Of a DNA stretch of 64,000 nt, positions 1-8,978 are shown one piece after another. The stretch is taken from the NCBI GenBank assembly GCA_025057975.1, contig JANWUV010000009.1, forward strand, positions 62,001-126,000, in the 5' to 3' direction. A program made the translations under genes and the position numbers. Numbering within the stretch: position 1 is the first letter of the stretch; each line of letters starts with the position of its first letter. This DNA comes from Chloracidobacterium sp. Its GTDB lineage: Bacteria > Acidobacteriota > Blastocatellia > Chloracidobacteriales > Chloracidobacteriaceae. The notes under the pieces are model-generated. The model did no database searches. It was not told the origin of the DNA and worked only from the letters and a program-made list of their open reading frames with translations.

Positions 1-38
1 TTGACGGTGGGACGGCTCGAAGGTGTGGGTGCGCTCAT
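1..38 (-). CDS. Possible start of a polysaccharide ABC transporter ATPase (partial)
   Basis: An ATG on the minus strand opens a frame that runs off the window edge after 12 codons (reads MSAPTPSSRPTV). A GGAG lies about 13 bases upstream of it. Polysaccharide-export ABC-2 permeases are commonly followed directly by their ATP-binding subunit, and this frame starts about 100 bases behind the permease stop. Too little of the coding sequence is present to show a Walker motif, so the assignment rests on position alone. Confidence 0.3.
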   Translation of the reverse strand, partial: MSAPTPSSRPTV

Positions 39-140
39 AGGCCGACGACTCTCCTACGTGAAAAGCTGCTTACCGACAAACCGCTTGTTGCGGAAACCAC
101 GCGACCGGCGGCGGGAGCGTTCCCGGCTGAGGCGGCGTGG

Positions 141-938
141 CTAAATGAGTTCGGCGAAAGACTCCGCTTGCCGGTTGAACGTGAATTGCCCGCCGTAGAA
201 AACGGCGACAGCGAAGACAAATAGCCACAGCAAGCGGCGTGGGTCGGGGACTTCGCCATAATAGAAGATTTGCTGGTAGCCATAAAAAAGCCCGACCAGC
301 GGATTATGTTCTACAATCCAGCGCGCTCGTTCCGGAATCGCCCTCAGCGGATACATAATCGGCATCATAAAGAACAGGATGGTGATGATGTGGCCGAGCA
401 GGTGTTGGGTGTCGCGAAAGGTGACGCTGAGGGCTGAAAGGGCCATCGTCAGACCACACAGCAGCAGCGTCTGGATGATGACCAGTATGGGGAAAACCAG
501 AAGGCCCCACCCCACGGGCAGCTTGAAAAACAGCAGCAACATCAGGAGCAACGGCAAGGACAGCAGGTAGTTGACCATACCGGCCAGCACCGGTACGAGC
601 GGCAGCACCGGCGTCGGGAAAATGGTTTTCCCCACGTAGGACGCGCCTTCCAGAATGGAGGTCGAGCCTTGCAGCAGGGCCGTCGAGAACCAGATCCAGG
701 GCAGCAGGCCGCTCAGGATGAACGCCGGGTAGGCCGGCGCATTGACTTGGAGGAAGTACCCGAACACCACGCTGTAGGTCAGCATCAGCAGCAGCGGGTT
801 GAGGAACGTCCAGAAAAAGCCGAGAAAGGAACCCTTGTAGCGGCCGCGCAAGTCGCGCAGCACGAGCGAGTAGAGCAACCAGCCGTGGTCGCGGAAGATC
901 GTCAGACGCATCCGCGACATATCGCGTAGGTTTTGCAA
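141..938 (-). CDS. ABC-2 type permease for polysaccharide or O-antigen export
   Basis: This 265-residue integral membrane protein matches the Wzm/RfbA-type permeases that move undecaprenyl-linked polysaccharide, O-antigen or capsule precursor across the inner membrane together with an ATPase. The N-terminal soluble stretch ends in the family-typical DLRGRYKGSFLGFFW, followed by about six hydrophobic segments and a C-terminal NPL-GLFYGYQQIF region. Length is normal. The chosen start is a TTG because GGAGGG lies about 11 bases upstream. An in-frame ATG six codons later has no ribosome binding site. Its partner ATPase is expected just outside the window. The exported glycan cannot be told from sequence. 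Confidence 0.85.
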   Translation of the reverse strand: MQNLRDMSRMRLTIFRDHGWLLYSLVLRDLRGRYKGSFLGFFWTFLNPLLLMLTYSVVFGYFLQVNAPAYPAFILSGLLPWIWFSTALLQGSTSILEGASYVGKTIFPTPVLPLVPVLAGMVNYLLSLPLLLMLLLFFKLPVGWGLLVFPILVIIQTLLLCGLTMALSALSVTFRDTQHLLGHIITILFFMMPIMYPLRAIPERARWIVEHNPLVGLFYGYQQIFYYGEVPDPRRLLWLFVFAVAVFYGGQFTFNRQAESFAELI

Positions 939-1047
939 GTAACGTTAGCCCTCCGACTTTTGCTTGAAACGCTTCTGAAAAGTTATTCCTACCTGTGGTC
1001 AAGCGAAGGCTGGAATAGCGACTCACCACAAAGCAGGGTGTCTACGC

Positions 1048-3780
1048 CTAGGCGTCATTCAGCAACATTTGCCGCAGGACGTAGGGCAGGATGCCGCCGT
1101 GCCGGTAATAGTCAATCTCCACTGGTGTGTCCAGTCGGAGTTGAACTGGGACGCGCTCGACATCGCCATTCACCCGCTCGATGACCAACGTGACGGTCTG
1201 GCGCGGCGCAACGCCTTCCGCCAGTCCAACCAGCGCGTAGGTTTCCGTTCCATCCAGCCCGAGAGACTGCGCGGTCACGCCGTCGGTGAACTGACACGGC
1301 AAAACGCCCATGCCGACCAAGTTGCTGCGGTGAATCCGCTCGAAGCTTTCCGCCACGACGACGCGCACGCCCAGCAGCGCCGTTCCTTTGGCAGCCCAGT
1401 CGCGCGAACTGCCCGTGCCGTATTCCTTCCCGGCGAACACAAACAGCGGCGTCTGGGTTTCGGCGTAGCGCATTGCTGCGTCATAGATTGGCATGCGCTC
1501 GCCGCTCGGCTGGTGGACTGTAACGCCGCCCTCTGTCCCCGGCAGCATAAGGTTTTTGATGCGAACGTTGGCGAACGTCCCGCGCATCATGACCTCATGG
1601 TTGCCGCGCCGCGCGCCGTAGCTGTTGAAGTCGGCGACGGCGACGTTCCGCTCCTGCAAATACCGGCCGGCCGGCGAAGTCGGTTTGATGCTGCCCGCCG
1701 GGGAAATATGGTCGGTCGTGACTGAATCGCCAAAGATGGCCAGCGCCCGCCCGCCGTGAATGTCAGCGAATGTCTTGGTCGCAAGGCTGAAGTCGGCGAA
1801 AAACGGCGGCTCCTGAATGTAGGTTGAATCCGGCCGCCACTCGTACACCTGTCCGGCGACAGAGGGGATGGCGTTCCACAGCGGATGGTTTTCGGTGAAG
1901 TCGGCGTAGAGTCGCCGGTAGGTGTCGCGGTCAAAAGCGGCGTCCATGACGGCGGCGAGTTCGTCGGTCGTCGGCCACACGTCGCGCAGATACACAGGCT
2001 GGCCGGCGTCGTCGTAGCCAAGCGGTTCTTGAGTGAGGTCAAGGGTGACGCGCCCGGCCAAGGCGAAGGCGACGACCAGCGGCGGACTCATCAAAAAGTT
2101 CGCCTTGACATTCGGGTGGACGCGCGCCTCGAAGTTGCGATTACCCGACAGGACGCTTGCGGCGACGAGGCTGTGCGTGGTGATGGCTTCCTCGATGGTC
2201 GGCTCCAGCGGGCCGGAGTTGCCGATGCACGTCGTACAGCCGTAGCCCACCACGTCAAAGCCGACCCGCCGCAGGTCATCGAGCAACCCGGTTTTTTCAA
2301 GGTAAGCGGTGACGGCGCGCGAGCCAGGGGCGAGCGAAGTTTTGACCGTTGGGCGAACGCGCAAGCCGCGCGCGACGGCTTTCCGCGCAACGAGGCCCGC
2401 CGCGAGCATGACGCTCGGATTGGAGGTGTTTGTGCAGGACGTAATCGCCGCGATAACGACATCGCCGTGGCCAAGGTCGCCGAAGTAGGGGTCGCTGGTC
2501 GGCGCGCGCATTGTCGTTTGCTCAGGGGGGATGCCGAAGCCACCGGCGGCGGTTGGTTTCGTGAGCGTTTCGCTGAAGACCGTCGCCACTCGGTTCAGCG
2601 CAATGCGATCCTGCGGGCGTTTCGGCCCGGCGACGCTTGCCTCGACGGTCGCCAGATCGAGTTCAAGGACGGTCGAGTACCGGCACGCGCCCGCAGCCGG
2701 AATCCCAAACAAACCCTGCGCTTGGAAGTAGTTGCGGACGACGGCGACCTGCTCCGGCGCGCGACCCGTCGCCAGCAGGTAGTCGCAGGTTTTTTCATCA
2801 ACGGGGAAAAAGCCCATCGTTGCACCGTATTCGGGAGCCATATTCGCCAGCGTTGCGCGGTCGGGGACGCTCAGCGCGGCTGCGCCGTCGCCGTGGAATT
2901 CGACGAACTTGCCGACCACGCCCGCCTTGCGGAGCATTTCGGTAACAGTCAGCACGAGGTCGGTCGCCGTCACGCCTTCGCGTAGGCGTCCTGTGAGGTT
3001 GACGCCGACGACATCAGGCGTCAGGAAGGAGACTGGCTGACCCAACATGGCGGCTTCCGCCTCGATGCCGCCGACGCCCCAGCCGACAATGCCCAGGCCG
3101 TTGATCATGGTGGTGTGGGAGTCCGTCCCAACGAGTGTGTCGGGGAAGTACATCCCATCGCGCGACAGGACGCCTTGGGCGAGGTATTCGAGGTTGACTT
3201 GGTGGCAGATGCCGACGCCCGGCGGGATGACGCGGAAGGTTTTGAACGCCTGCATACCCCACTTCAAAAACTCATAGCGCTCCCGGTTTCGCTCGAACTC
3301 GAGTCGCATGTTGAGGGTCAGCGGGTCGGCCGGCGTACCGTTGTCGCCGAGGGTAGGCAGGTTGCGTTCGCGGCCGGTGAAATCCACCTGTACGGAGTGG
3401 TCAATGACCAGATCCACAGGGACGAGCGGCTCAATCAGGGCCGGGTCCTTCCCCATACGAACGAACGCCGAACGCATCGCCGCCAGATCGCACAGGAGCG
3501 GCACGCCGGTGAAGTCTTGGAGCAGGACGCGCGCCACGACGAAGGGGATTTCGGTCGTCCGTTCAGCGTTGGGTTGCCAGTCGGCTAGACGCCGCACGTC
3601 GTTTTCGGTGATGCGTCGGCCGTCGCAGTTGCGAAGAACGGCTTCGAGGACGATACGAAGTGAAATCGGCAGCGTTGAGACTTCGCCGAAGCCGGCGGCT
3701 TCGAGCGCGGGCAACGAGACCAACCGGCCTTCGCCGCCGTCGCCGAGAGGAAACGTTCGGATCAGGGTTGTCAGGTCCAT
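1048..3780 (-). CDS. acnA: Aconitate hydratase A
   Basis: Aconitase interconverts citrate and isocitrate in the cytoplasmic TCA cycle using a [4Fe-4S] cluster. At 910 residues it has the usual AcnA/IRP length. The [19 protein letters not shown] segment lies near residue 220. [12 protein letters not shown], with the first cluster cysteine, is in the middle, followed by [12 protein letters not shown] with the other two. The swivel-domain [17 protein letters not shown] is near the C-terminus. All three cluster ligands are therefore present. It stands alone, about 150 bases beyond the pentose-phosphate gene pgl and on the same strand, so it may be read from its own promoter. No regulatory element is evident. 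Confidence 0.97.
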   Translation of the reverse strand: MDLTTLIRTFPLGDGGEGRLVSLPALEAAGFGEVSTLPISLRIVLEAVLRNCDGRRITENDVRRLADWQPNAERTTEIPFVVARVLLQDFTGVPLLCDLAAMRSAFVRMGKDPALIEPLVPVDLVIDHSVQVDFTGRERNLPTLGDNGTPADPLTLNMRLEFERNRERYEFLKWGMQAFKTFRVIPPGVGICHQVNLEYLAQGVLSRDGMYFPDTLVGTDSHTTMINGLGIVGWGVGGIEAEAAMLGQPVSFLTPDVVGVNLTGRLREGVTATDLVLTVTEMLRKAGVVGKFVEFHGDGAAALSVPDRATLANMAPEYGATMGFFPVDEKTCDYLLATGRAPEQVAVVRNYFQAQGLFGIPAAGACRYSTVLELDLATVEASVAGPKRPQDRIALNRVATVFSETLTKPTAAGGFGIPPEQTTMRAPTSDPYFGDLGHGDVVIAAITSCTNTSNPSVMLAAGLVARKAVARGLRVRPTVKTSLAPGSRAVTAYLEKTGLLDDLRRVGFDVVGYGCTTCIGNSGPLEPTIEEAITTHSLVAASVLSGNRNFEARVHPNVKANFLMSPPLVVAFALAGRVTLDLTQEPLGYDDAGQPVYLRDVWPTTDELAAVMDAAFDRDTYRRLYADFTENHPLWNAIPSVAGQVYEWRPDSTYIQEPPFFADFSLATKTFADIHGGRALAIFGDSVTTDHISPAGSIKPTSPAGRYLQERNVAVADFNSYGARRGNHEVMMRGTFANVRIKNLMLPGTEGGVTVHQPSGERMPIYDAAMRYAETQTPLFVFAGKEYGTGSSRDWAAKGTALLGVRVVVAESFERIHRSNLVGMGVLPCQFTDGVTAQSLGLDGTETYALVGLAEGVAPRQTVTLVIERVNGDVERVPVQLRLDTPVEIDYYRHGGILPYVLRQMLLNDA

Positions 3781-3903
3781 AGGCGGGTCGTGGTGGTTTG
3801 TATCCTTGGGAACACTTTGGTCATAAGTAGCACAGTACGCCGACGTGTGCGAGTACCGGCGGCTTGGGGCGGGTTGTCGCCGTCATAGCGCGAAATGACG
3901 GGC

Positions 3904-3937
3904 AAGGATGAGATTCAAATAAGGATGAGATTCAAAT
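3904..3937. repeat. 17-bp perfect tandem duplication over the pgl stop codon
   Basis: Two adjacent identical copies of aaggatgagattcaaat are present. The copy nearer pgl contains the last Ile codon and the TGA stop of that gene, read on the minus strand. The second copy lies entirely downstream, so the duplication does not alter the protein. Confidence 0.9.
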
Positions 3938-4678
3938 TACGGCCTGCCGCACAAGTTCCGCCGGAAGCTGCGCGGCGGCGTCGGCGGTAACAAGCCATGT
4001 CAGTGTTCCGTGCGTCGGGTGAATCATTTGCGCCGGATAACGATCTTTCCGGTCGCCGACCAGCACCTCCCGCAGCACGCCGGCCTTACCGCTGCCGGTG
4101 ACAAAAAACTCCACGGCCTGCGCTTCGTTGATGAGCGGTGCAGTGAAGGTAAGGCGCATCGTGTTCAGTTGCGGTACGGCATTAGCCACCACCTTCGCCT
4201 CGGTTTCGGCGAGTGCTGCCGTGCCGGGAAACAGCGACGCCGTGTGGCCGTCCTCGCCCATGCCAAGGTGAATCAAATCAAAGCGCAGGGGGGCGTCGCG
4301 GAAAAACGCCCGTAAGCGGGCGTTATACCGCGCCGCCGCTTCAGCCGGAGGAAGCTCGCCTTCCATCCGATAAATGTTGCTTTCCGAGACGCCCAGCGGC
4401 GCTAGGAGGATTTCCCAGGCGAGCCGAAAGTTGCTGTCGGCATGGTTGGGCGGGACGCACCGCTCGTCGCCCCAGAAGCAATGGACGGCGCTCCAGTTGA
4501 CGCGCCGAGCGAAGGCCTCGGTCGCCAGAAGGCGAAAAATAACGCGCGGCGTGTTTCCTCCCGAAAAGGCGACGGCGAATCGGCCGCGCGCGTCAATTGC
4601 TGCGTTAGCCTGCGTCACAAACGACTCAGCGGCATGACGCGCCAAATCGTCAGCGGTCGGGAAGACGAAAATGTTCAT
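3932..4678 (-). CDS. pgl: 6-phosphogluconolactonase
   Basis: This enzyme hydrolyses 6-phosphogluconolactone to 6-phosphogluconate, the second step of the oxidative pentose-phosphate pathway. The 248-residue product shows the DevB/NagB-like fold signatures: AFSGGNTPR near residue 40, FWGDERCVPP near residue 70 and HLGMGEDGHTASLFPG near residue 135. An upstream in-frame ATG would add ten residues inside opcA. The later ATG, four bases after the opcA stop, fits the family N-terminus better, although no clear ribosome binding site precedes it. Translation is probably coupled to opcA. It is the last gene of the tkt to pgl run. Confidence 0.94.
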   Translation of the reverse strand: MNIFVFPTADDLARHAAESFVTQANAAIDARGRFAVAFSGGNTPRVIFRLLATEAFARRVNWSAVHCFWGDERCVPPNHADSNFRLAWEILLAPLGVSESNIYRMEGELPPAEAAARYNARLRAFFRDAPLRFDLIHLGMGEDGHTASLFPGTAALAETEAKVVANAVPQLNTMRLTFTAPLINEAQAVEFFVTGSGKAGVLREVLVGDRKDRYPAQMIHPTHGTLTWLVTADAAAQLPAELVRQAVI

Positions 4679-4682
4679 GGCG

Positions 4683-5852
4683 TTATTCGCTTTGCGCGTC
4701 CAGCTCAAGCTCGGTCATCATTTCAAGCGCCATCCGCAACGCACGTTCATATGGCTTGGAGCGACCGAAAATTTCAACTTCCCGCGACATCAAGCGCGCG
4801 TCAGTCAGCGGCGGCAGGGTGATGGTCGTATGGTGGCGCGCACCGCCGGTAATATCCACCGAGGTGATGTAGAGCAGGTCTGCGCCTTCCGACAGCTGAC
4901 AAACGACGCTGAAACGCGCCGGCTCGGGCCGTTCGGCGATCAGCAAAACCTCGGTCAGTTCACGCTGCGGCAGGCGGCTGTCGGGTTGCGGCTCAATGGT
5001 CAACATGACGCGCCGCCGATGGGCGCGAAAGCGAAGTTCGGCCTGATGAGGGCTGATCTCATAGGCGTCTCTGAGCGTCCAGTTGAGCTGCGCTGCGAAG
5101 AAGCCCGCCAGCAGCAATGTCTGTAATGGCAGCCCCGGCGCTTCGGCGTCTTTAGCGTAACGAATGGTCACGCGCGTCAATTCATTGAGGTAATGCGTCA
5201 AATCCGGCGCGTCAAACAGGCCGGCGATGAGATCGCGCCATCGCGTCAGGCGCGTCCAGTTTAGGTCGCTAAAGGCCGCACGCCGCTGGGTTTCAAGGAC
5301 GAACTTCGCCAGTTGCACAGCTAGACTGTCGCGGTGCGTCAGACCGCGACTGTCCACAATAACGCGATCGACGTCGGGCAGGAAATCGGCGAAGTATTTC
5401 TCGCGCAGCGTCTGGATGTCGCGCCACCAGAGAAACACTGGCAGATCAGGGACGATGAGCGGCGCGACGGTGCGCGCCAGATATTTGACGGCCGAGCCGC
5501 CGACGGAGACCCGAATTTCCTCGCAGCACACCTGCCGCATGTGGTCGTCAAGGTGGCAGTGTGACGCAATCCAGGCGTGAGTTTCCGCCTCCGGCCCGGC
5601 CGGGTTGGCGTGCATAATGATGGCGCGGCATGGAGCGGATTCCGTCACCTTGGCAACAACTTCCGAAACGGCGCCGAAATGCGCTTCGTCGGTGATCAAC
5701 ACAAGGAGGTTGAGCAGACAGACGCGCATAACGGCGGCGGTGGCGTCGCCTTCCTTGGCTTCCGCTGCGACCTGCCACAACTCGGTTAGTTCGCGCTCAA
5801 TCGCCGCCACATCCACTTGACGACGCCGTTCAATGTCTTCGACGATGCCCAT
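4683..5852 (-). CDS. opcA: Glucose-6-phosphate dehydrogenase assembly protein OpcA
   Basis: OpcA is an allosteric/assembly partner of glucose-6-phosphate dehydrogenase, known from cyanobacteria and actinobacteria. In those groups it tunes the enzyme's redox response and activity. The 389-residue protein shows the family core: MRVCLLNLLVL near residue 42, then EEIRVSVGG, and PLIVPDLPVFLWWR near residue 130. It begins 21 bases after the zwf stop, with GGGAG upstream, and is followed closely by pgl. This is the zwf-opcA-pgl order seen in other phyla. Several cysteines (two adjacent in VCCEE) are present, but whether they act as redox switches here is unknown. Confidence 0.92.
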   Translation of the reverse strand: MGIVEDIERRRQVDVAAIERELTELWQVAAEAKEGDATAAVMRVCLLNLLVLITDEAHFGAVSEVVAKVTESAPCRAIIMHANPAGPEAETHAWIASHCHLDDHMRQVCCEEIRVSVGGSAVKYLARTVAPLIVPDLPVFLWWRDIQTLREKYFADFLPDVDRVIVDSRGLTHRDSLAVQLAKFVLETQRRAAFSDLNWTRLTRWRDLIAGLFDAPDLTHYLNELTRVTIRYAKDAEAPGLPLQTLLLAGFFAAQLNWTLRDAYEISPHQAELRFRAHRRRVMLTIEPQPDSRLPQRELTEVLLIAERPEPARFSVVCQLSEGADLLYITSVDITGGARHHTTITLPPLTDARLMSREVEIFGRSKPYERALRMALEMMTELELDAQSE

Positions 5853-5873
5853 GCCGGAGTTCTCCCGCCGTCG

Positions 5874-7406
5874 TCAGAGCCGCCGCCAGGTGCGTCCCTC
5901 CTCCATCAACTGATTGGCGGCTTCCGGACCCCACGTGCCGGCCTCGTAAAAGTGCAGGTTGCGTTCGCCGCTCGCCGCCCAGTGCTCAAGAATCGGCGTC
6001 ATGAGCGCCCAGCCGGTTTCCACCATGTCGCGGCGCGTAAAGAGCGTCGCGTCCCCGAACATGCAATCCAGCAGCAGCCGCTCGTACGCCTCCGACGACC
6101 GTACGCCAAAAGATGTGCCGTAGCGAAACTCCATGTTGACGGAGCGCAGGTGAATGGCGTGACCGGGCAGCTTCGCTGCTAGCCGCAGCGTCAGCCCTTC
6201 GTCGGGCTGAATCTTCATCACCAGCAGGTTCGGCTCGTGCAAGTCAGCCTCGGTCGTGGTGAACAACCGCATGGGAACCTGGCGAAACTGGACGGCGATC
6301 TCGGCGGCGCGTTTGGTTAGGCGTTTGCCGGAGCGCAGATAAAACGGCACGCCCGCCCAGCGCCAGTTGTCAATTTCCAGCTTGACGGCGGCATAGGTTT
6401 CCGTCGTGGACTTTGGGTTGACGCCCTCCTCTTCGCGGTAGCCGGGGACGGCTTTGCCGCCGACCCACCCGGCGGTGTACTGCCCGCGCACGGCATAGGC
6501 GTCCACGGCGTCAGGCGGGATGGGCCGAATCGCCTTGGCGACTTTGACGGCCTCATCGCGGATGGCGTCAGCGTCCAGCGACGTGGGCGGCTCCATGCCG
6601 ACCAGCGCCAGCAGTTGGAGCAGGTGATTCTGGAGCATGTCGCGCACCGCGCCTGCCTCTTCGTAATAGCCGCCGCGCCCCTCGACGCCGACCACCTCCG
6701 CCGCCGTAATCTGAACGTGGTCAATATAGCGCCGATTCCAGACTGGCTCAAAAATGCCGTTGGCGAACCGCATGACCACGATGTTCTGCACGGTTTCCTT
6801 CGCCCGGTAGTGATCAATGCGATAGATTTGCTCTTCGTCAAAGATGCGGCCGACGTGCGCGTTGAGTGCGCGCGCTGTCTGAAGGTCGTAGCCGATGGGT
6901 TTTTCAATAATGACGCGCGTCCAGCCGCCCGGCGTCCGGCGCGCCAGACCTGACGCGCCAAGCGCGTCCATAATCGGCCCAATCAGGCTGGGCGGCGTAG
7001 AAAGGTAGAAAATCCGGTTGCCGCCCGCGCCGCGTTCTGCGTCAATTGCGGCAAGCCGCGCCTTGAGCCGTTCGTAGCCAGCAAGGTCGTCGTACCCGCC
7101 CTGACAGTAGAATAGGCCGGCGGCGAAGCTCTCCCATTCCGCCTCGGTCGGCGGGCCTGAACTGGAAAACTGCGCCACCGCGTCGCGCATCAGCGCCCGC
7201 AGGGCTTCGTCACTCATGGGGCTGCGGGCATAGCCGACCATTGAAAAGCCGCCGGGCAGCCGACGCTCACGGGCAAGGTTGAAGAGCGCCGGTACCAGTT
7301 TGCGTTTCGCCAGATCGCCCGACGCACCGAAGATGACAATGATGCAGGGGTCAGGGGTGCGCTCCACGCGCGCTTCTTCGCGCAGGGGGTTCAGATCGTT
7401 CGCCAT
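5874..7406 (-). CDS. zwf: Glucose-6-phosphate 1-dehydrogenase
   Basis: Zwf oxidises glucose-6-phosphate to 6-phosphogluconolactone with NADP+, the entry step of the oxidative pentose-phosphate pathway. The 510-residue protein has the nucleotide-binding IFGASGDLAKRK at about 25-36, EKP at 168-170 and the catalytic RIDHYRAKE at about 196-204. A longer frame upstream gives an unlikely leader. The ATG chosen (MANDLNPL) has GGGAG about ten bases upstream and the expected N-terminal length. It lies between gnd and opcA in one operon-like run, 56 bases from the gnd stop. Confidence 0.96.
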   Translation of the reverse strand: MANDLNPLREEARVERTPDPCIIVIFGASGDLAKRKLVPALFNLARERRLPGGFSMVGYARSPMSDEALRALMRDAVAQFSSSGPPTEAEWESFAAGLFYCQGGYDDLAGYERLKARLAAIDAERGAGGNRIFYLSTPPSLIGPIMDALGASGLARRTPGGWTRVIIEKPIGYDLQTARALNAHVGRIFDEEQIYRIDHYRAKETVQNIVVMRFANGIFEPVWNRRYIDHVQITAAEVVGVEGRGGYYEEAGAVRDMLQNHLLQLLALVGMEPPTSLDADAIRDEAVKVAKAIRPIPPDAVDAYAVRGQYTAGWVGGKAVPGYREEEGVNPKSTTETYAAVKLEIDNWRWAGVPFYLRSGKRLTKRAAEIAVQFRQVPMRLFTTTEADLHEPNLLVMKIQPDEGLTLRLAAKLPGHAIHLRSVNMEFRYGTSFGVRSSEAYERLLLDCMFGDATLFTRRDMVETGWALMTPILEHWAASGERNLHFYEAGTWGPEAANQLMEEGRTWRRL

Positions 7407-7462
7407 CGTGTATCGCTCCCGGTTTGCGCCGCCCTGCCGGGCGGCGCAGGGAAGAGACGGCG

Positions 7463-8896
7463 CTACCGGACAAGCGCCTTCCAATCGGTATGGATAGGGC
7501 CGGCTTCTGGTTTGTCAAGGCGTTCGTAGGTGTGCGAGCCGAAAAAGTCACGCTGCGCCTGGGTGAGGTTCTGCGGTAGGGTGGCTGTCCGGTAACTGTC
7601 GAAGTAGGCCAAGCTGGCGCTCATAGCGGGCAATGGAATCCCGGCTAGCGCGCCGATGCTGACGACCGTCCGCCAACTGGTTTGCGTGTCAGCCATCCAC
7701 TGGTTGAAATCTGGGTCGAGTAGGAGATTCGGCAGGTCGGGCCGCCGCTGGTAGGCTTGTTTGATCTTGTCGAGGAACTGCGCCCGGATAATGCAGCCCC
7801 CCTTCCAGATGCGGCTAATCTCGCTCAGGTTGAGATTCCAGTCATACGCCCGCGAGGCGGCGGCAAGTAGCGCCATCCCCTGGGCGTAAGAGCAGATTTT
7901 GCTGGCGTAGAGCGCATTGTGGACAAGAATAATAAAATCTTTCAAATCAGGCATTTCCGGCGATGTCGGCGGGCCGACAATGACCTGGCTCGCCGCTACA
8001 CGCTCCGCCTTCATCGCGGACAGCAGCCGCGCGTCAATCGCGGCCTGAATCGTCGGGACAGGAACGCCCAACTCCAGCGCCGCTTCGGACGTCCACTTGC
8101 CCGTGCCTTTTTGCCCGGCCTTGTCGAGGATCAGGTCTACGAGCGGTTGCTGGGTTTCGGGATCGACAGCGCGGAAAATCTGCGCCGTGATTTCGATGAG
8201 GAATGACTGCAGGACGCCTTCATTCCAAGCTGCAAAGACGACGCCAAGTTCAGGCGCGGTCAAGCGGCCGACGCGCTTGAGCAAATCGTAAGCCTCGGCG
8301 ATAAGCTGCATATCGCCGTACTCAATACCGTTGTGCACCATCTTGACGAAGTGCCCTGCGCCGTTGGGACCGATGTAGGTCACGCAGGGGCCGTCGTCCA
8401 CCTTTGCAGCGATGGCTTCCCAGATGGGACGGAGCTGTTCGTAAGCGTCGCGGTCGCCGCCTGGCATTAGCGACGGCCCCAACAGCGCGCCTTCTTCACC
8501 GCCCGACACGCCGCAGCCGATGAAGTGCAACCCTTCCGCCTTAAGCGCCTTTTCGCGGCGAATTGTGTCGTGGTAGAGCGCATTGCCGCCGTCAATCAGG
8601 ATGTCGCCCGGCTCAAGGTAGGGCTTGAGCTGAGCAATCGTCCAGTCGGTCGCCTCGCCGGCTTTGACCAGCAGCATGATCTTGCGCGGACGCGCCAGCG
8701 CCGCGACCAAGTCCTGTGGCGTTCGGGTCGGAATAAACTTCTTGTCCGGGCCAGCGGTCGCCATAAACTTGTCCACCCGCGCTGGATCACGATTCCAGAC
8801 GGCAACCGTGTAGCCGTTGCGCGCCATGTTCCGCGCCAAGTTGCCGCCCATGACCGCCAAACCGACGAGGCCGATGTCGGCCAACTGTTCCGTCAT
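7463..8896 (-). CDS. gnd: 6-phosphogluconate dehydrogenase, decarboxylating
   Basis: Gnd converts 6-phosphogluconate and NADP+ to ribulose-5-phosphate, CO2 and NADPH. The 477-residue product shows the Rossmann GLAVMGGNLARNMA at about 12-25, the GCGVSGGEEGALLGPSLMPGG substrate loop, KMVHNGIEYGDMQLI with the catalytic Lys near residue 185, and ISRIWKGGCIIRAQFL in the C-terminal helical domain. The track upstream is open for another 51 codons, but GAGGTG just before MTEQLADIG decides the start. The length is that of ordinary long-form Gnd dimers. Confidence 0.97.
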   Translation of the reverse strand: MTEQLADIGLVGLAVMGGNLARNMARNGYTVAVWNRDPARVDKFMATAGPDKKFIPTRTPQDLVAALARPRKIMLLVKAGEATDWTIAQLKPYLEPGDILIDGGNALYHDTIRREKALKAEGLHFIGCGVSGGEEGALLGPSLMPGGDRDAYEQLRPIWEAIAAKVDDGPCVTYIGPNGAGHFVKMVHNGIEYGDMQLIAEAYDLLKRVGRLTAPELGVVFAAWNEGVLQSFLIEITAQIFRAVDPETQQPLVDLILDKAGQKGTGKWTSEAALELGVPVPTIQAAIDARLLSAMKAERVAASQVIVGPPTSPEMPDLKDFIILVHNALYASKICSYAQGMALLAAASRAYDWNLNLSEISRIWKGGCIIRAQFLDKIKQAYQRRPDLPNLLLDPDFNQWMADTQTSWRTVVSIGALAGIPLPAMSASLAYFDSYRTATLPQNLTQAQRDFFGSHTYERLDKPEAGPIHTDWKALVR

Positions 8897-8978
8897 ATCC
8901 ACCTCACGTTCTGAAAAGACTTGACCAAAGTCAGAGCGGGGACGGCGTCCGCCCGCCGCCCGTGGCGGAGCTGACAGG

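Noticed and set aside
304-1029. Long minus-strand frame overlapping the polysaccharide permease
   Set aside because: Its translation is Arg/Ala/Pro-rich with no motif and lies in another frame of a clear membrane protein gene.
1885-2985. Plus-strand 366-codon frame inside aconitase
   Set aside because: Antisense shadow of acnA in GC-rich coding DNA. The composition is Arg/Ala/Gly-rich with no recognisable domain.
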